From Calamus simplicifolius (lineage: Eukaryota > Streptophyta > Magnoliopsida > Arecales > Arecaceae), in the NCBI GenBank assembly GCA_900491605.1, contig UESW01005037.1:28360-92359 (forward strand): a stretch of 64,000 nt of DNA. Direction: 5' to 3'. The notes under the pieces were generated by a model, which was not told the DNA's origin, did no database searches, and saw only the letters and a program-made list of their open reading frames with translations. Positions 46,801-56,556 of the stretch are shown piece by piece. The stretch's first letter is position 1; every line of letters starts with the position of its first letter. Made by a program: the position numbers and the translations under genes.

Positions 46801-49690
46801 AAGATAAGCATAATCAAGATAGAAATTTTGAGATGCAAGGTTGGAAAATTAAAAAATAAAGATCAACATATAGTGAAAATTTAAGATAATCAAGTTCCTG
46901 AGATTGGTCATTTTTATATAAGAATTAATATTGATAAGGAAAGATTGAAGATGTTATTTATGGGATCAAATTAGGTTGGATAAAATGAAGAAGGGCAATT
47001 GAATATTATGTGACCGTAGAACATCTATCAAGTATAAGAAAGAATTATATAGGATGTTTATAAGATCAGCTATGTTTATAATATAAAATGTTAGGTTGCT
47101 AGAAAACATTTGCTCAAAGTAAGTGTAGTCGAAATGAGAACATTAAGATTGATACGTGGTAATGCAAGATAAAATATAAAAAAAATACAATCATTCGTTA
47201 AAAGATAAAGATAATACCAATTGATGACAAATTAAGAGGACAAGTTAGATACTTTGGCTATGTATGATGTAGGCTAAGAAATATTTTAATGTGAATGAGT
47301 GATTTAATATATGTGGAAAGAAAGATGGACTAAGTAAACCGATAATCATGTGGGAGGAAGTAATAAGAAAGACTTGATATTCCCACATTTTATAGAAAGT
47401 ATGACCCTAAATCGAGTGCCATGAAGAAAAGTACTCATTAGCCAAATTCAGTTGGTTTGAGGTTAAGACTTAGCTATTGTTGTTTTAACTATTGTGATAT
47501 TATAGACTCATGAGTTATGTTGTAAAACTTTGGGAAAGAATGATTGCATGCAATTTGAGATATAACATCAGTATCAAAGACCCAATTTGATTTTTTCCTA
47601 GAAAGGTCAAAATTTTTCTTTTCTGGATATTAATGGAGAAGAATGAAGAAAAGAAAAAAAAAATTCATATGATTTTATTAGTTTAGAGAAAATATGATAA
47701 AGTTTTAGATAAATCTCATGATGGGTTTTGATAAAGAAAATAGTTTTCATTAAATATATTAATATAATTAAGGACATGTACAATGGAGTAGTTACTAGTA
47801 TCATAGTTATTAGTAGTAATATTATGGAGTTTCCAATCTAATACTTTTACACCAAAGATCTATTCTAAGTCCTTACTTTTTTGCTAGTTTTGGATGAGCT
47901 TATTAATCGTAATGAAGACAATATTCCTTGATACATGCTATTTGCAGATGATCCAGTCATAATAGATAAAACTAAGGTTAATCATAAATTGAAATTTTGG
48001 AGTGCATTAAAGTCAAAAAGATTTAGGTTACATGGAATGAATCAAGAATACATAGGGTGCAATTTTAGAAAAACAAGAAATATAGATGCAAGTAGAGTGA
48101 AACTTGAGAATATTGAAGGTCCAATTATGGTCATTTTTTATTTTTCGAGTTGATTATTAATAAGAGATGGAAGAGAATGCTATCTATAGTTTAAAACATG
48201 TTAGATAAAATTAAGAAGCATAATTAGAATATTATGTGATCGTATGATGGCTAATAAGTTGAAGAGAATTTTATAGAAAGTCATAAGATCAGCTATATTT
48301 TATAGTATACAATATTGGGCAGTTAAAAAATAACATGTGCTCAAGATGAGTGTGCTAAAACGAGATATTGAAATAGATGTGTGATATAATAAATGAAATC
48401 ATTTGTAAATTGGTGGAGATGGCTCTAATTACTAACAACTTGAAAGGATCTAGATGACTTAGACATGTACAATGTAGATCAAGGGATGTATCAATATAAA
48501 AGGAAAGATTTAATATATGTAAAAGGAAAGTAAGATAAAGGTAGACTAGAAATCAGATCAAAGTAGCCAGGAATGACTTGGCACCTCTATATTATAGAAA
48601 GTTATCCTAAGCCAAATGGAATGGAGGGAAAGGATTCATGTAACCAGGGTTTTAGGTCCCGCTGTGACATTCTGTGGGATGCCAGGACAAGTTGCTGCCT
48701 CAAGTGTTGGGACAAGACCATCCAATCGGCACCTCTTGGGACAACCTCTATTCCAAATGTCGAGATGGGATGGGATGGCATCTATTATTTCATGAAATTA
48801 CTGAGACGATATCGTCCATTGAAATTTAAAACCTTACATGCAACTGATCCTAACTAGTTTGAGACTATGGCTTAGTTGTTCTTATATATGGAATCATGGA
48901 TCATTAGTAAACCATGACTTTATTATTGTTGTTCTTGTGATCGTCTCACTTGTTACATATATTTGTGCCATATGCATGCCTTAATGGGCATGTCTTTACT
49001 TGGAAACAAGGGTGTGCCCTTTCTTGGATTTGTTTCATAAGATATTGACAGAAAACTAGTTTATTATTGGTGAACTATGTTATTATGATTGACAGTGTTA
49101 CTTCATACATGCTATAATATGCAATATGAATATTCCTCGTTAAGGGGATATAATTTTCTAATATTTTTGCAGAGAAGCATGACCCCATGACAACCATCTC
49201 AATGAAGTCTCTCCATGATAATCAGAAATGCCACTCACCCAATGGACTTGTGGGGACTAATGATTCTCTCAGTGATCAGTCTGCTACTCCTGTTCATAAA
49301 CTGAAGGATCCTGAAAACACAATGGTGAAAGAAGATATCAGGGTCGATCTTTATATGCCAGATGCTGATATTACATCAAAGAGAGAGCCTACTGGTTTGC
49401 AGCATACCTATTCTGAAGATGCAATCTCACCGAGTTCCACTCTTTCTGATTTCTCTGACCGTGGTGTTACAGCTGCAGATATGGAATTTCCCAAGGGAGA
49501 AGGCACTGCTGGCTCATTATTGTGGAACAGGGTTCAGGTATATCCACGTAAGCCTGACCTGGTCTTGCCTGAAGGCGCTACCCTGCTGCCCTTCAGTAAC
49601 GATATGTGGGTGGCTGTCAGCTTAGGTTTCTCAGATGGGGAAGGTAATCCCGGGATCTTGTTATATGATAAAATATCATATGCTCACTGA
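34640..49690 (+). CDS. DRB: double-stranded RNA-binding protein with three dsRBMs (DRB family), five exons
   Basis: Exons: 34640-34888, 43770-44005, 44090-44308, 44691-44858, 49173-49690; splice phases agree at every junction. Three dsRNA-binding motifs are visible: one in exon 1 (PEYASSREGPDHMPRFQASV), one in exon 2 (MSYKSQLQNFV, REGLPHTPHFKATV) and one in exon 3 (LPKYTTVRDGASHMPIFAST, KTKKQAEMNAAKVAW). Motifs 2 and 3 resemble the two motifs of plant DRB2/DRB4-type proteins, cofactors of Dicer-like enzymes in small-RNA pathways. The C-terminal half (exons 4-5) is serine-rich and lacks a known domain. Two single-base losses (near 34658 and 44110) break the frame as written; with one base restored at each, the length is 463 codons. 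I regard it as a real gene with sequence errors, though pseudogenisation cannot be excluded. Confidence 0.82.
36855..37310 (-). mobile_element. LINE 3' end, reverse orientation, in intron 1
   Basis: On the minus strand it carries a degraded C-terminal LINE ORF (KKVEATPIEDKVRER-like) and the tail GTCGACCTCAATTAGTTTGG followed by repeated TTG, the usual end of a common plant L1-like family. Two nearby tails (about 36866 and 36895) suggest a small duplication. Confidence 0.65.
38428..38490. repeat. TA/TG microsatellite in intron 1
   Basis: A run of TA dinucleotides that grades into TATACG and TATATG units. Confidence 0.85.
39290..39640 (+). mobile_element. LINE 3' end, sense orientation, in intron 1
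   Basis: Degraded end of the LINE second ORF (a KKMKIAPIEDKLREGWL-like segment, then a GGSNKERLNT-like one) and the family tail TAGCCGATTCCGACTAGTTT, followed by GGGATTAAGGC. 5' truncation is typical of LINE insertions. Confidence 0.7.
40141..40192. repeat. poly-T then poly-G run
   Basis: About 25 T followed by a G-rich run. Low-complexity sequence where base counts are likely to be unreliable. Confidence 0.8.
40655..42515 (+). mobile_element. LINE (L1-like) 5' and middle part, in intron 1
   Basis: Starts with the family's 5' leader (AGGAGGGTTGCGGTAGG, then ...CACACCTTCATGGGCGGGTG). The endonuclease domain is recognisable around 41355-41650: GGDLNEYIGRYNIGFERGHG and, with stops, the SQIDFFFSRK-like segment. 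RT beginnings are near 42360-42515 (a KIFKI/YKNKGDIQ-like segment). Many stops and frameshifts; a dead copy truncated before the RT active site. Confidence 0.72.
42538..43021. mobile_element. Tourist/PIF-Harbinger-like MITE in intron 1
   Basis: 484 bp. Left end GGGTCTGTTTGGATGGGAGG; right end read inwards GGCTTTGTTTGGATCTTTGG. Flanked by TTA on both sides (42535-42537 and 43022-43024), the duplication typical of this superfamily. C/T-rich right half, G/A-rich left half, no transposase. It lies about 20 bp beyond the truncated LINE. Confidence 0.8.
43770..44005 (+). CDS. DRB: DRB exon 2: second dsRBM
   Basis: The acceptor TTTTGCTTCTAG precedes AAAATCAAATG. With the G from exon 1, it reads E-N-Q-M-S-Y-K. 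The whole motif (YKSQLQNFV to LREAEHDAARVALMSF) is in one open frame. The exon ends CAG|GCAAGT, a GC donor. If this intron were retained, translation would stop two codons later (GCA AGT TGA). Confidence 0.85.
44090..44308 (+). CDS. DRB: DRB exon 3: third dsRBM, with 1-base frame break
   Basis: Acceptor CCCTTGTCTTGCAG. Starts D-E-T-G-F-Y-K. The dsRBM frame is then lost because the A-run at 44108-44111 has four A where five are needed. Beyond it the motif is intact (AQKEGLSLPKYTTVRDGASH to NAAKVAWCRLEE). Donor GGAAC|GTAAGT, phase 1. Confidence 0.82.
44335..44530 (-). mobile_element. LINE 3' tail remnant in intron 3
   Basis: Plus strand has CTCAACTCAACTCAACTCAT followed by CATGGGGTCGGCTACATGAA, the reversed tail of a widespread plant LINE family. 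Only the end is left. Confidence 0.6.
44691..44858 (+). CDS. DRB: DRB exon 4: linker region
   Basis: Acceptor GGTGCTTTTACAG. With the C from exon 3 it reads R-R-L-G-K-L-P-S-D-L and stays open to the donor ACTTCAG|GTGAAT, phase 1. No domain; moderately serine-rich. Confidence 0.8.
45315..46278 (+). mobile_element. LINE copy A in intron 4, internally deleted
   Basis: Begins with the 5' leader type seen at 40680 (GGATAAAAGAGGGTTACAAT). It includes the start of the endonuclease ORF (TTGGAATATAGGAGATC), then jumps to RT and C-terminal segments (ENMCSKLVCLK frame; CTCAAAATTAGTATGTCTGA). It ends with the tail AGAATTAAGAGTTAGTTGTT. Confidence 0.6.
46279..47490 (+). mobile_element. LINE copy B in intron 4 (RT to 3' end)
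   Basis: Starts with sequence matching RT motif 0/1 (AACTTTGAGAAAGTGATTGA). It contains an EKVYDRILRKVSWWVLKK segment and ends with TTGAGGTTAAGACTTAGCTA near 47480. Directly repeated in copy C. Confidence 0.6.
47491..48885 (+). mobile_element. LINE copy C in intron 4 (RT to 3' end)
   Basis: The same start as copy B (AAACTTTGGGAAAGAATGAT). The RT core segment is MLFADDPVIIDKTKVNHKLK at 47935, where FADD is the L1-type active site. It ends with AGTTTGAGACTATGGCTTAG. It carries a small TIR element inside its tail. Confidence 0.65.
48645..48836. mobile_element. 192-bp MITE nested in LINE copy C
   Basis: Left end CAGGGTTTTAGGTCCC; right end read inwards TAAGGTTTTAAATTTC. Flanked by CATGTAAC (48637-48644) and CATGCAAC (48837-48844), an 8-bp duplication with one difference, as in hAT-type elements. 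Removing it restores the continuous LINE tail. Confidence 0.65.
49173..49690 (+). CDS. DRB: DRB exon 5: C-terminal region and stop
   Basis: Acceptor AATATTTTTGCAG. With the G from exon 4 it reads E-K-H-D-P-M-T-T-I. Open for 171 codons to the TGA at 49688-49690. Serine/acidic-rich, ending with a compact segment (YPRKPDLVLPEGATLLPFSN, MWVAVSLGFSD) that looks conserved but that I cannot assign to a domain. Confidence 0.82.
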
Positions 49691-51186
49691 CAGTTGCTTT
49701 GGTTTGTTCTGAGTGCTGGTGGTGTGTTGGTTTGACCAGCTTCCCGGTACAGATTAAAGGCCACAAAATTTATACTACCTAGTACTGTAATTTATTCCGT
49801 ACAAGTGGATCCAAGCAATGATGCATGGCTTGCCATGAGCTTCATTTATCCATTGATGAACATTTTCAGGACTCTTTATATAAGACTTTCCCAGTCCACT
49901 TCTATGCAGAGAGTTTATAGGTTACTTAAATAATATAAAACAACGTTAAGATCAAAGTAATATCTATTATTTGTTTGTATCCAAAAGAACTTGATTTTAC
50001 TTATGCAATGTAGGTCATCATTATCCAATACCCAATATTTTGATAATCCCATTGTCAGCTGACAATTGTTCCTTTTTAAAATTGTTAGCTTTCGCTAAAG
50101 TGGAAATTTATACTGCCAGCCGTTGACCGGCATCTTAGGAATAGATGTTATTATAACTGCTGCTATTATCTGTTCAACGGAAATGATCGGGCAATAAAAA
50201 GAAAAATGCGCTTATTTAAATAAATATGTGATGTTTTGATCCAGAATATGGTGGAGGTAGATAGAGTCTTTAAGAGAGATTCAGTTGAGATTAATTGTTC
50301 TTCTTAATAAAACATTGATATTAAATGAGTCCTGTCTATAAATTATAAGCGACATGATCTTGTTGGAAGTAATAGGCCGGTCTCTGAAAAGTAAATTCTT
50401 TCGGCTTTACCAAGCTTGAGCTGAGTGCGGAACTTCACAATAATCCTGCTCAAAACCACCCATACTGTGTTATGGTGATATGATGTCCTATACGTGTAAG
50501 TTATAAATAAAACCTTTGTGATGCATGAAGGCAGAAGGGGTAGTAACTATTGGCTCTCATTAACTCTTTGAGGATTTTCGATTCAGCACCTTTGATCATC
50601 CTGAAGAAAGTTGTGGCATCACACCACTGGAGTTAGGAACAATTTCAAGCTACCAAATTTTTTTTTTTTATATATAATTCTATTACTCAAATCATTCAAG
50701 GTTTCAATTAGATATATAAGGGGTCAATCTATAGAATAAAACTAGTCTAACAGAAGTCTCACTTGAATTAAAACTTTTAATCAGAAATAAGATAATAGAA
50801 ACATTGACTAATTCAAAAATAAGACTTCTAAAAAAGAATAAAATAGGACTTTTAAAATAAATCTCCTACAAAGGCTAAAATAAGATTCCTAGGAAGACTT
50901 ATAATGCAATTTCTTACATGGTAAAACTTTCTTATTTTTGCCTTTATGGGCTGCATCAACCCTTAACTTGAAAATTTTGACTTCTGGCAAATTGAAGCTC
51001 AGCTAAATATGACCTTTATTCTTTTATAAATGAGTGCATCAATCTAGCGGTCTTATAAGACATAACCTATCCCACCATCATATCTTAGCATGAATATCAT
51101 AAGATAACCCTTTAAGTTTATTCAGAAATAGCTTGCGATGCAACCATGCTATCTTTTTATGATTCCATGGTGCTTCATCATATTCC
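49691..51186. other. DRB 3' flank and intergenic DNA
   Basis: AATAAA at 50193-50198 and 50305-50310 are candidate polyadenylation signals for the DRB gene. No other gene seen. A T-run lies at 50659-50669. Confidence 0.5.
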
Positions 51187-52380
51187 TTATTTGATGATCC
51201 TTTTCCATATAAATTTTCTTGATGTTTTAGAAATTGTTATTTTCAATTTAGACCATTGAAAGACAGTGAATTCTTGCCACATCAATTCCCCAATCTTGAA
51301 AGATTTGGCTTCAAATGAATTGACTTGGGGTAAAATATAGTAGCCCTCAAATTTATTTACATAAGAAGTTGTATAAACTTTAGATTCACGTTCCTTGAGA
51401 ATGCAAATGTCTTCTCCAGTTAATTCATTTGTCATTATATCTTCCTTTTCTTTTCTTCATGTGGCTAGTTGATCAACTGAGGTTGTAAATTCATCAAATT
51501 CTTTCATAACTCTTCCTTTAGCAATATTGTTGAATACATCAATGATAGGCTCTTTCATATTGCAATAGCTTCGATTTGGCTCTGTTTTTACTTTTTCAAT
51601 CATAATACTCTTCTTACCTTACTTTTTCAATCATAATACTCTTCTTACCTTTCTCAACTTGATTTTTTTAACTAATTGGATTCTGGTATCATTATTTCTT
51701 TCTCCTTAATTTATTCTTCAATAGTTGTAGAAACTTTATGTGCGTTAATTTAAGTAGAAAAGACTTTTAGTGGTGTAGAATTATTAGCCATGACTTCGGT
51801 AGGAGTAAGATTAAAAACTCGAGTATAATACATCTTTACTTGACAACTTGGCTTGTAAGTAAAACTCTTAGGATATTTGCTATAATCAAGAAGTAGATAC
51901 TTCTCTTTTAATTTCATATGCATGGCATTCTAAGTGCTAATAAGTTTAAAATAATTTTAAGCTGCATATTCAACTATCTTCCATCAATTTATAACTGTTC
52001 CTTTGAACTTATATTTAACAAACTCAATACTTCTTTGACCAGTCAACTTATGATAGCTAAGATATTCTTCAATAGATGCTATAAAAGCTTCAAGCTCTAA
52101 GATATCTAAGATATCTTGGAAATCAGATAACTCAAGTTAAATTCTTCTATAGATATAGTATCTAGATTTCTTGGTTGAGGATCCTTCAAAATGCTGGTCT
52201 GTCGTTGCATAGGACTGACATACTGGTAGACATTTAGAATGGTCCTTTTGGATGACCAGTACCTTATTTATTTGTGGCTCTAGTTGTGTGCGCAACACGA
52301 TCCTCCAAGTTGATGGTGCTAGCAGTGCTGCTGCTTGCATAGGCCATGGGTGACAATATGCGACCACTGTGTAGTTAGAT
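51187..52380 (-). pseudogene. Ty3/gypsy gag remnant
   Basis: Minus-strand frames give a gag-like order. An N-terminal segment (MAYASSSTASTINLEDRV) lies near 52345. The capsid core (IEEYLSYHKL, then FVKYKFKGTVIN) lies near 52000-52070, and MKLKEKYLLLDYSKY near 51870-51920. A C-terminal segment of 82 codons (MTNELTGEDICILKERE) sits at 51187-51435. Stops and frameshifts break it, and no pol or LTR is seen around it. A solo, decayed insertion of another gypsy lineage than the Tat-type elements. Confidence 0.55.
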
Positions 52381-52649
52381 ATAAGAAAAGAACTTGTAAA
52401 TTTGATAGGAACCTTCTCTGGCCAAAAAAATTTCCAACTGGAATAAAAATAGGACAAGTGTTCTTTAATTCCAGCCTTATTCTAGCTTATTCCAGATTTA
52501 TTCCAATCGCCTTCTTCACTTGTTCTATGGACAAGATGAAGCACCCCTATTTCATGCTCGGTCCTGGATCCAACGACAGTGATGGGGTGGTGCTGACTGG
52601 GGGGGGGGGGGGGTATGGCCGGTTATGGGTACACAGAGGCATTTGATTT

Positions 52650-52890
52650 AATTTCCTCTAGCCATAGAGAAGTAAGTATAAGTGTCAAACCCAATCTCTC
52701 CACCAGTCCACCCATATCTGTCAGGAACTGCACCAAGCATAGCTGTGGTATCGAGCACTTGATCGTAGTAAGAAAAAGTGTTGCTAGGAATGTATTGGAT
52801 CCCAGCATCAGCATTTGCTTCCAGATGGAGCACCTGAGATCTGTTACAACCTTCTGCAAATCCTCGGTGATGTGGCTGATCCAACGCCGT
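52650..52890 (-). pseudogene. fragment of cobalamin-independent methionine synthase (MetE)
   Basis: Minus strand reads ITEDLQKVVTDLRCSIWKQM, then, after one missing base (GG to G near 52811), DAGIQYIPSNTFSYYDQVLD, TTAMLGAVPDRYGWTGGEIG and FDT...YFSMARGN, immediately followed by a stop. These are residues near position 45-120 of the N-terminal domain of plant 5-methyltetrahydropteroyltriglutamate-homocysteine methyltransferase. A two-residue duplication (YT) follows FDT. Only one exon's worth is present, without the N-terminal start or the catalytic C-terminal domain, so it is a displaced gene fragment. Confidence 0.85.
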
Positions 52891-53089
52891 TAGAGAACCG
52901 TGAAGGAAACTGACGGAGCCCCGCTTCGCCTCCGAGTTACCCTTGGCCTCCGAGGTCCCTTCGGACATGGGCCACAATGACAGCATCCAGACTTGGCAAC
53001 TCGGTCTTCCCCTCATCCGCCACCTTTTCTCTCTCCTCCGCATGAAGCCAGCTTCTGTTTGGCCTCCAGCTGCCAAGCATTCCTGGTCT

Positions 53090-53645
53090 CAGCCTTAGCC
53101 TCGGCTCCAGTCGGCCTCGGACGTCCTCGGACGGCCTCAGCTCCAGTCGGCCTCGGACGGCCTCGGCCTCGGCTCCAGTCGGCCTCGGATAGCCCCAGCC
53201 TCAGACGGCCTCGGCCTCGGCTCCAGTCAGCCTCGGACTTCTCCCTCGGCCTCGGCCTCTGACAGCCCTTGCCTTGGATGGCCTCGGCCTCGGCTTCAGT
53301 CAGCCTTGGCCTCGGACTTCTCCCTCAGCCTCGGCCTCGGACGGCACCTGCCTCGGACGGCCTCGGCCTCGGCTCCAGTTGGCCTCGGCTCCAGTCGGCT
53401 CTAGTCAGCCCCAGCCTCGGACGGCTCGACCTTGGCTCCGGTCGGCCTCAGCCTCGGACGACCTGGGCCTCGGCTCCAGTCGGCCTCGGACGACCTCAGC
53501 TCCAGTCGGCCTCGGACGGCCCCAGCCTTGGATGGCCTCGGCCTCGGCTACAGTTGGCCTCGGCTCCAGTCGGCCTCGGCCTCAGACTTCTCCCTCGGCC
53601 TCGGCCTCGGACGGCCCCCGCCTCGGACGGCCCTGGACCTCGTGT
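53090..53645. repeat. GGCCTCGG-type tandem repeat
   Basis: Irregular copies of CTCGGCTCCAGTCGGCCTCG with GACGGC spacers and variants. The same unit type reappears at 56035-56175. The plus frames through it are open but low-complexity; no protein is proposed. Confidence 0.88.
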
Positions 53646-54007
53646 CCAGCTGCCTCGAGCCGCCTAACATAGCCACGTGGTCCACCAACCGCCTGCAGTG
53701 GCCACGTGATCCACCACTCGACTGCAATAGACGTGCGACGTGGGGGACACATCTAGCAAGCGCCGTAACGGCCGCCCACGTCCTGCAAGCTTGCAACAGC
53801 CTGCAGCAACCATCCAAATCAAGTGAACATCCACTCTGATGGAACGGGACCCACCAACTATGCAGCCACCCATATTTGACGGGACACGGCCTACAGCCTA
53901 ACGGGTCACGTGGAGGCCAGCCCCACTGTGCTGCCTCCATCATAAACGCTCTGACAAGTCATCATTATGGAGCCTCAACCACTCAAGTCAGACAAACTCT
54001 AAGCATC

Positions 54008-54015
54008 TATAAAAG
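54008..54015 (+). promoter_or_regulatory. TATA box of the non-autonomous element's LTR
   Basis: CATCTATAAAAGGGG, about 320 bases before the LTR end, a normal place for the U3/R border. Confidence 0.65.
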
Positions 54016-56556
54016 GGGTAAGAGGGACCCCCAACCAGGTAATGGATAACTCTAAGAATGAACTCATCCCACTCCAAAACGTTCATTCTTGCTCACAGAG
54101 AGCACGGCTCTAAGTCTCTCTCTTCTTCTCTCTTTCGAGCTTTCTCAAGCTCATGGCTATTTCCCAGAGCACTGACTTGAGCGTCGGAGGGTCCCCGCCA
54201 AAATCTTCAGCCCTTGGGACTTGTTTGCAGGCTCACAGGCGCAAGAAGCTTGCCGGAGGATCCCGGGCTCGCTGGAGGAGGCGACCGGACGCTCGCCAAC
54301 GTTCGAGGATGGTGGTTTGGCATCAACAGATTGGCGCGCCAAGAAGGGGGGATCAGCGAGGCTAATTTGCATATCCTCATCCCTCTTTTATCAAAACGGT
54401 GGATCGTGAAGATGGTGATGAGAAGAATCCGGGAGGCCTTCACCAGTTACGCTGGGGGCCACTTTCAACGAGCTAAGCAAAAGCTTCGGAGCCAACATCT
54501 CATGACCACGTAGTAGCGAGCAAAAGCTTCCACTCGCTCTTTGCTCACTGCCCAAGCCATCCACCATCCATCCGGTAAGAAAACTCCCCAGCAAGAGGTC
54601 CACCATCATCAAGCTCATCAGCGACTTAAAGCTCAGAGAGCCACCCCTCGCCACCCAAGTAGCCCTTTCTCCTACGGACGGCGACGTAGAGGAAGGTCCG
54701 GCCATGGCTCTGGCTCCCGACTCTGCCCCGAGTCATCGGCTCTTCTCCAGATCCAGTGCTAACGCCTCGGCTTCAGATCCAGGCCCAGAGGCTCCCGTTT
54801 TCATGCTCCTGGCACCACATCCCCGAGTGTCAAGAAAGATTCTCTTCCTCTCTGCCGCATCCCAGGTCCGAGTGAGCTCCCAGAGCAGGCTCATGCATTA
54901 TGTACGCCCATGCACGTAATGAAACTTCCTAGGAGAGAGAGACTGAGAAGCTAGAGGGCCCCTTGCCTTGAACCAATGTGGAGGCTGCCTGAATCCTGAT
55001 AACTCCCAGCAACATCCTCTCCTAACCGTTCGCCTTCAACGAACTCTCCCGGCCGCTCATCTTCAATGGCCACTGGCTGCCCGGGCTTTCCTCGGCGGCC
55101 TCTAGCTCCCATGTCCGACTCCGACCCTCGTCCGTGGCTCCGCTCCAGCGTCCCCGGCTCTGGATCCCATCGCTCTCTTCACTGCACTCCGAAGATGGGT
55201 CCCCAGCTTTATTTCGAAGAGGAGCTGGTCATCAACCAACTTCAGGCTTCGTCCTAACTTGATTCCCTAGGGGGCAGACCACCAGCGGGCGAAAGTGCTC
55301 AAATTCGCAGAAGGAAAACAGGGGTGCTACAAGAGCTAAGTACGCTGCACTTAAGATAGTTTTCTTTCATTTATACTTAAAAATGTTATGCAGGGAAGAC
55401 CAACCTTGCATCAGCATTCAAGGCCAACCTCGCGTTAGCATCTCAAAAGCCCGATATACCATCAGCATCGAAGACTGGTGTACCATCGGCTCCAAAAAGC
55501 CCGAGGCCGGCTCGGCACTTCGGGACCAATACCATTGGCACCGAAGGTCGGTGTACCATCGAATCCAAAAAGGCCCGATGTACCATCGGCACTCAAGCCC
55601 GAGGCCAGCTCGGCACCAAAGGCACCTGACGACTCTCAACTCTTAGGTCACCCTCCGGGGTTAAAGGCTCCCGAGTATGATCCCATCCCAGTGACTCTCG
55701 GGTCACCCTCCGGGGTTCAAAAGGCTCTCGACGGCCTCAACTTTGCCTCAGCGGTTTTGTCACAGCCTTAACGGCTTCATTTCAGCCTCAGCGGCTTCAA
55801 CTCTGTATCAGCGGCCAACGGCCAATCGGGTAATACCTTTGTTTAAATTATACACTTGCAACATATTGCTGGTTACTTTCAGCCATCAAGAAGCCCTAAG
55901 ACAACTCACAACTGGGAGAGGCCAACTCCCTAGCTCACAGTTGACGGGCATCCACTCCCGAGCTCTCCCTTGGCTGCCTACCACGACTCCTGCGAACTCC
56001 GTGATTTTGGCAAACTTCCGACTGCTTCCGTACTGCTCCCCTCGGCCTCGGCCCGCAGTCGGCCTCGATCAGCAGACGGCCTCGGCCCGCAGTCGGCCTT
56101 GGTCTCCAGACGGCCTCGACCCCCAGTCGGCCTCGGTCTCCAGATGATCTTGGCCCCAGTTGGCCTCGGTTTTAGCCCAAGACCTGTGGATTCCATCCCA
56201 GCTGCTCTCAGTTTTAGCACTGGTACCCTCCACCTTCAATCAACATAGTTCCTGGGGGGCAGGTCATCAACTCAACAGAAGGAGACCAATTTCTTTAAAG
56301 AAAAAGTTCTTAAGCCTGTAATCGACGTCAACACCAAACACGACGCAAAGGCAAATAGCTACAAAAAAGCTAAGTACACTACAAGAAAAAGTTTCTTTCC
56401 ATTGGTATCTAAATGCATTATGGGAAAACCAATTATTCAAAAGGCTCTCAACGGTCCTATGATCAAAAGGTCACCCTCGGTTCGACCGCGAAACCCCCGC
56501 AGTGGTTCAAGACCTATGGTTCTAGCGACCACGAGTCACCCCTTGGGCTGGCCACA

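Larger units (their letters stand above)
53090..56556 (+). mobile_element. LTR retrotransposon fragment, probably non-autonomous
   Basis: An LTR end (CATCAACA at 54321-54328) is followed by a primer-site-like TGGCGCGCCAAGAAGGGG (from 54332). The LTR has a TATA box (TATAAAAG, 54008-54015) and the stretch ACTGACTTGAGCGTCGGAGG (about 54169), identical to one in the Tat-type LTRs. The internal 2.2 kb shows no gag or pol. It has a repeated segment (GCTAAGTAC...TTTCTTTC...ATTATG-type at about 55336-55397 and 56369-56422). The left LTR border is not defined. The right side is interrupted by the Sirevirus-like element at 56557. Confidence 0.6.

Noticed and set aside
48573..48857. 94-codon ORF in intron 4
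   Set aside because: It spans the LINE tail and a nested MITE; a chance frame.
52601..52616. G-run and nearby plus ORF of 103 codons (52335-52646)
   Set aside because: The frame crosses a homopolymer of uncertain length and overlaps the gypsy remnant; no domain.
53269..53839. Plus-strand ORFs of about 130 codons in the GGCCTCGG repeats
   Set aside because: Several overlapping frames read the same repeat (GLGLGS/SASASD); no coding signature.
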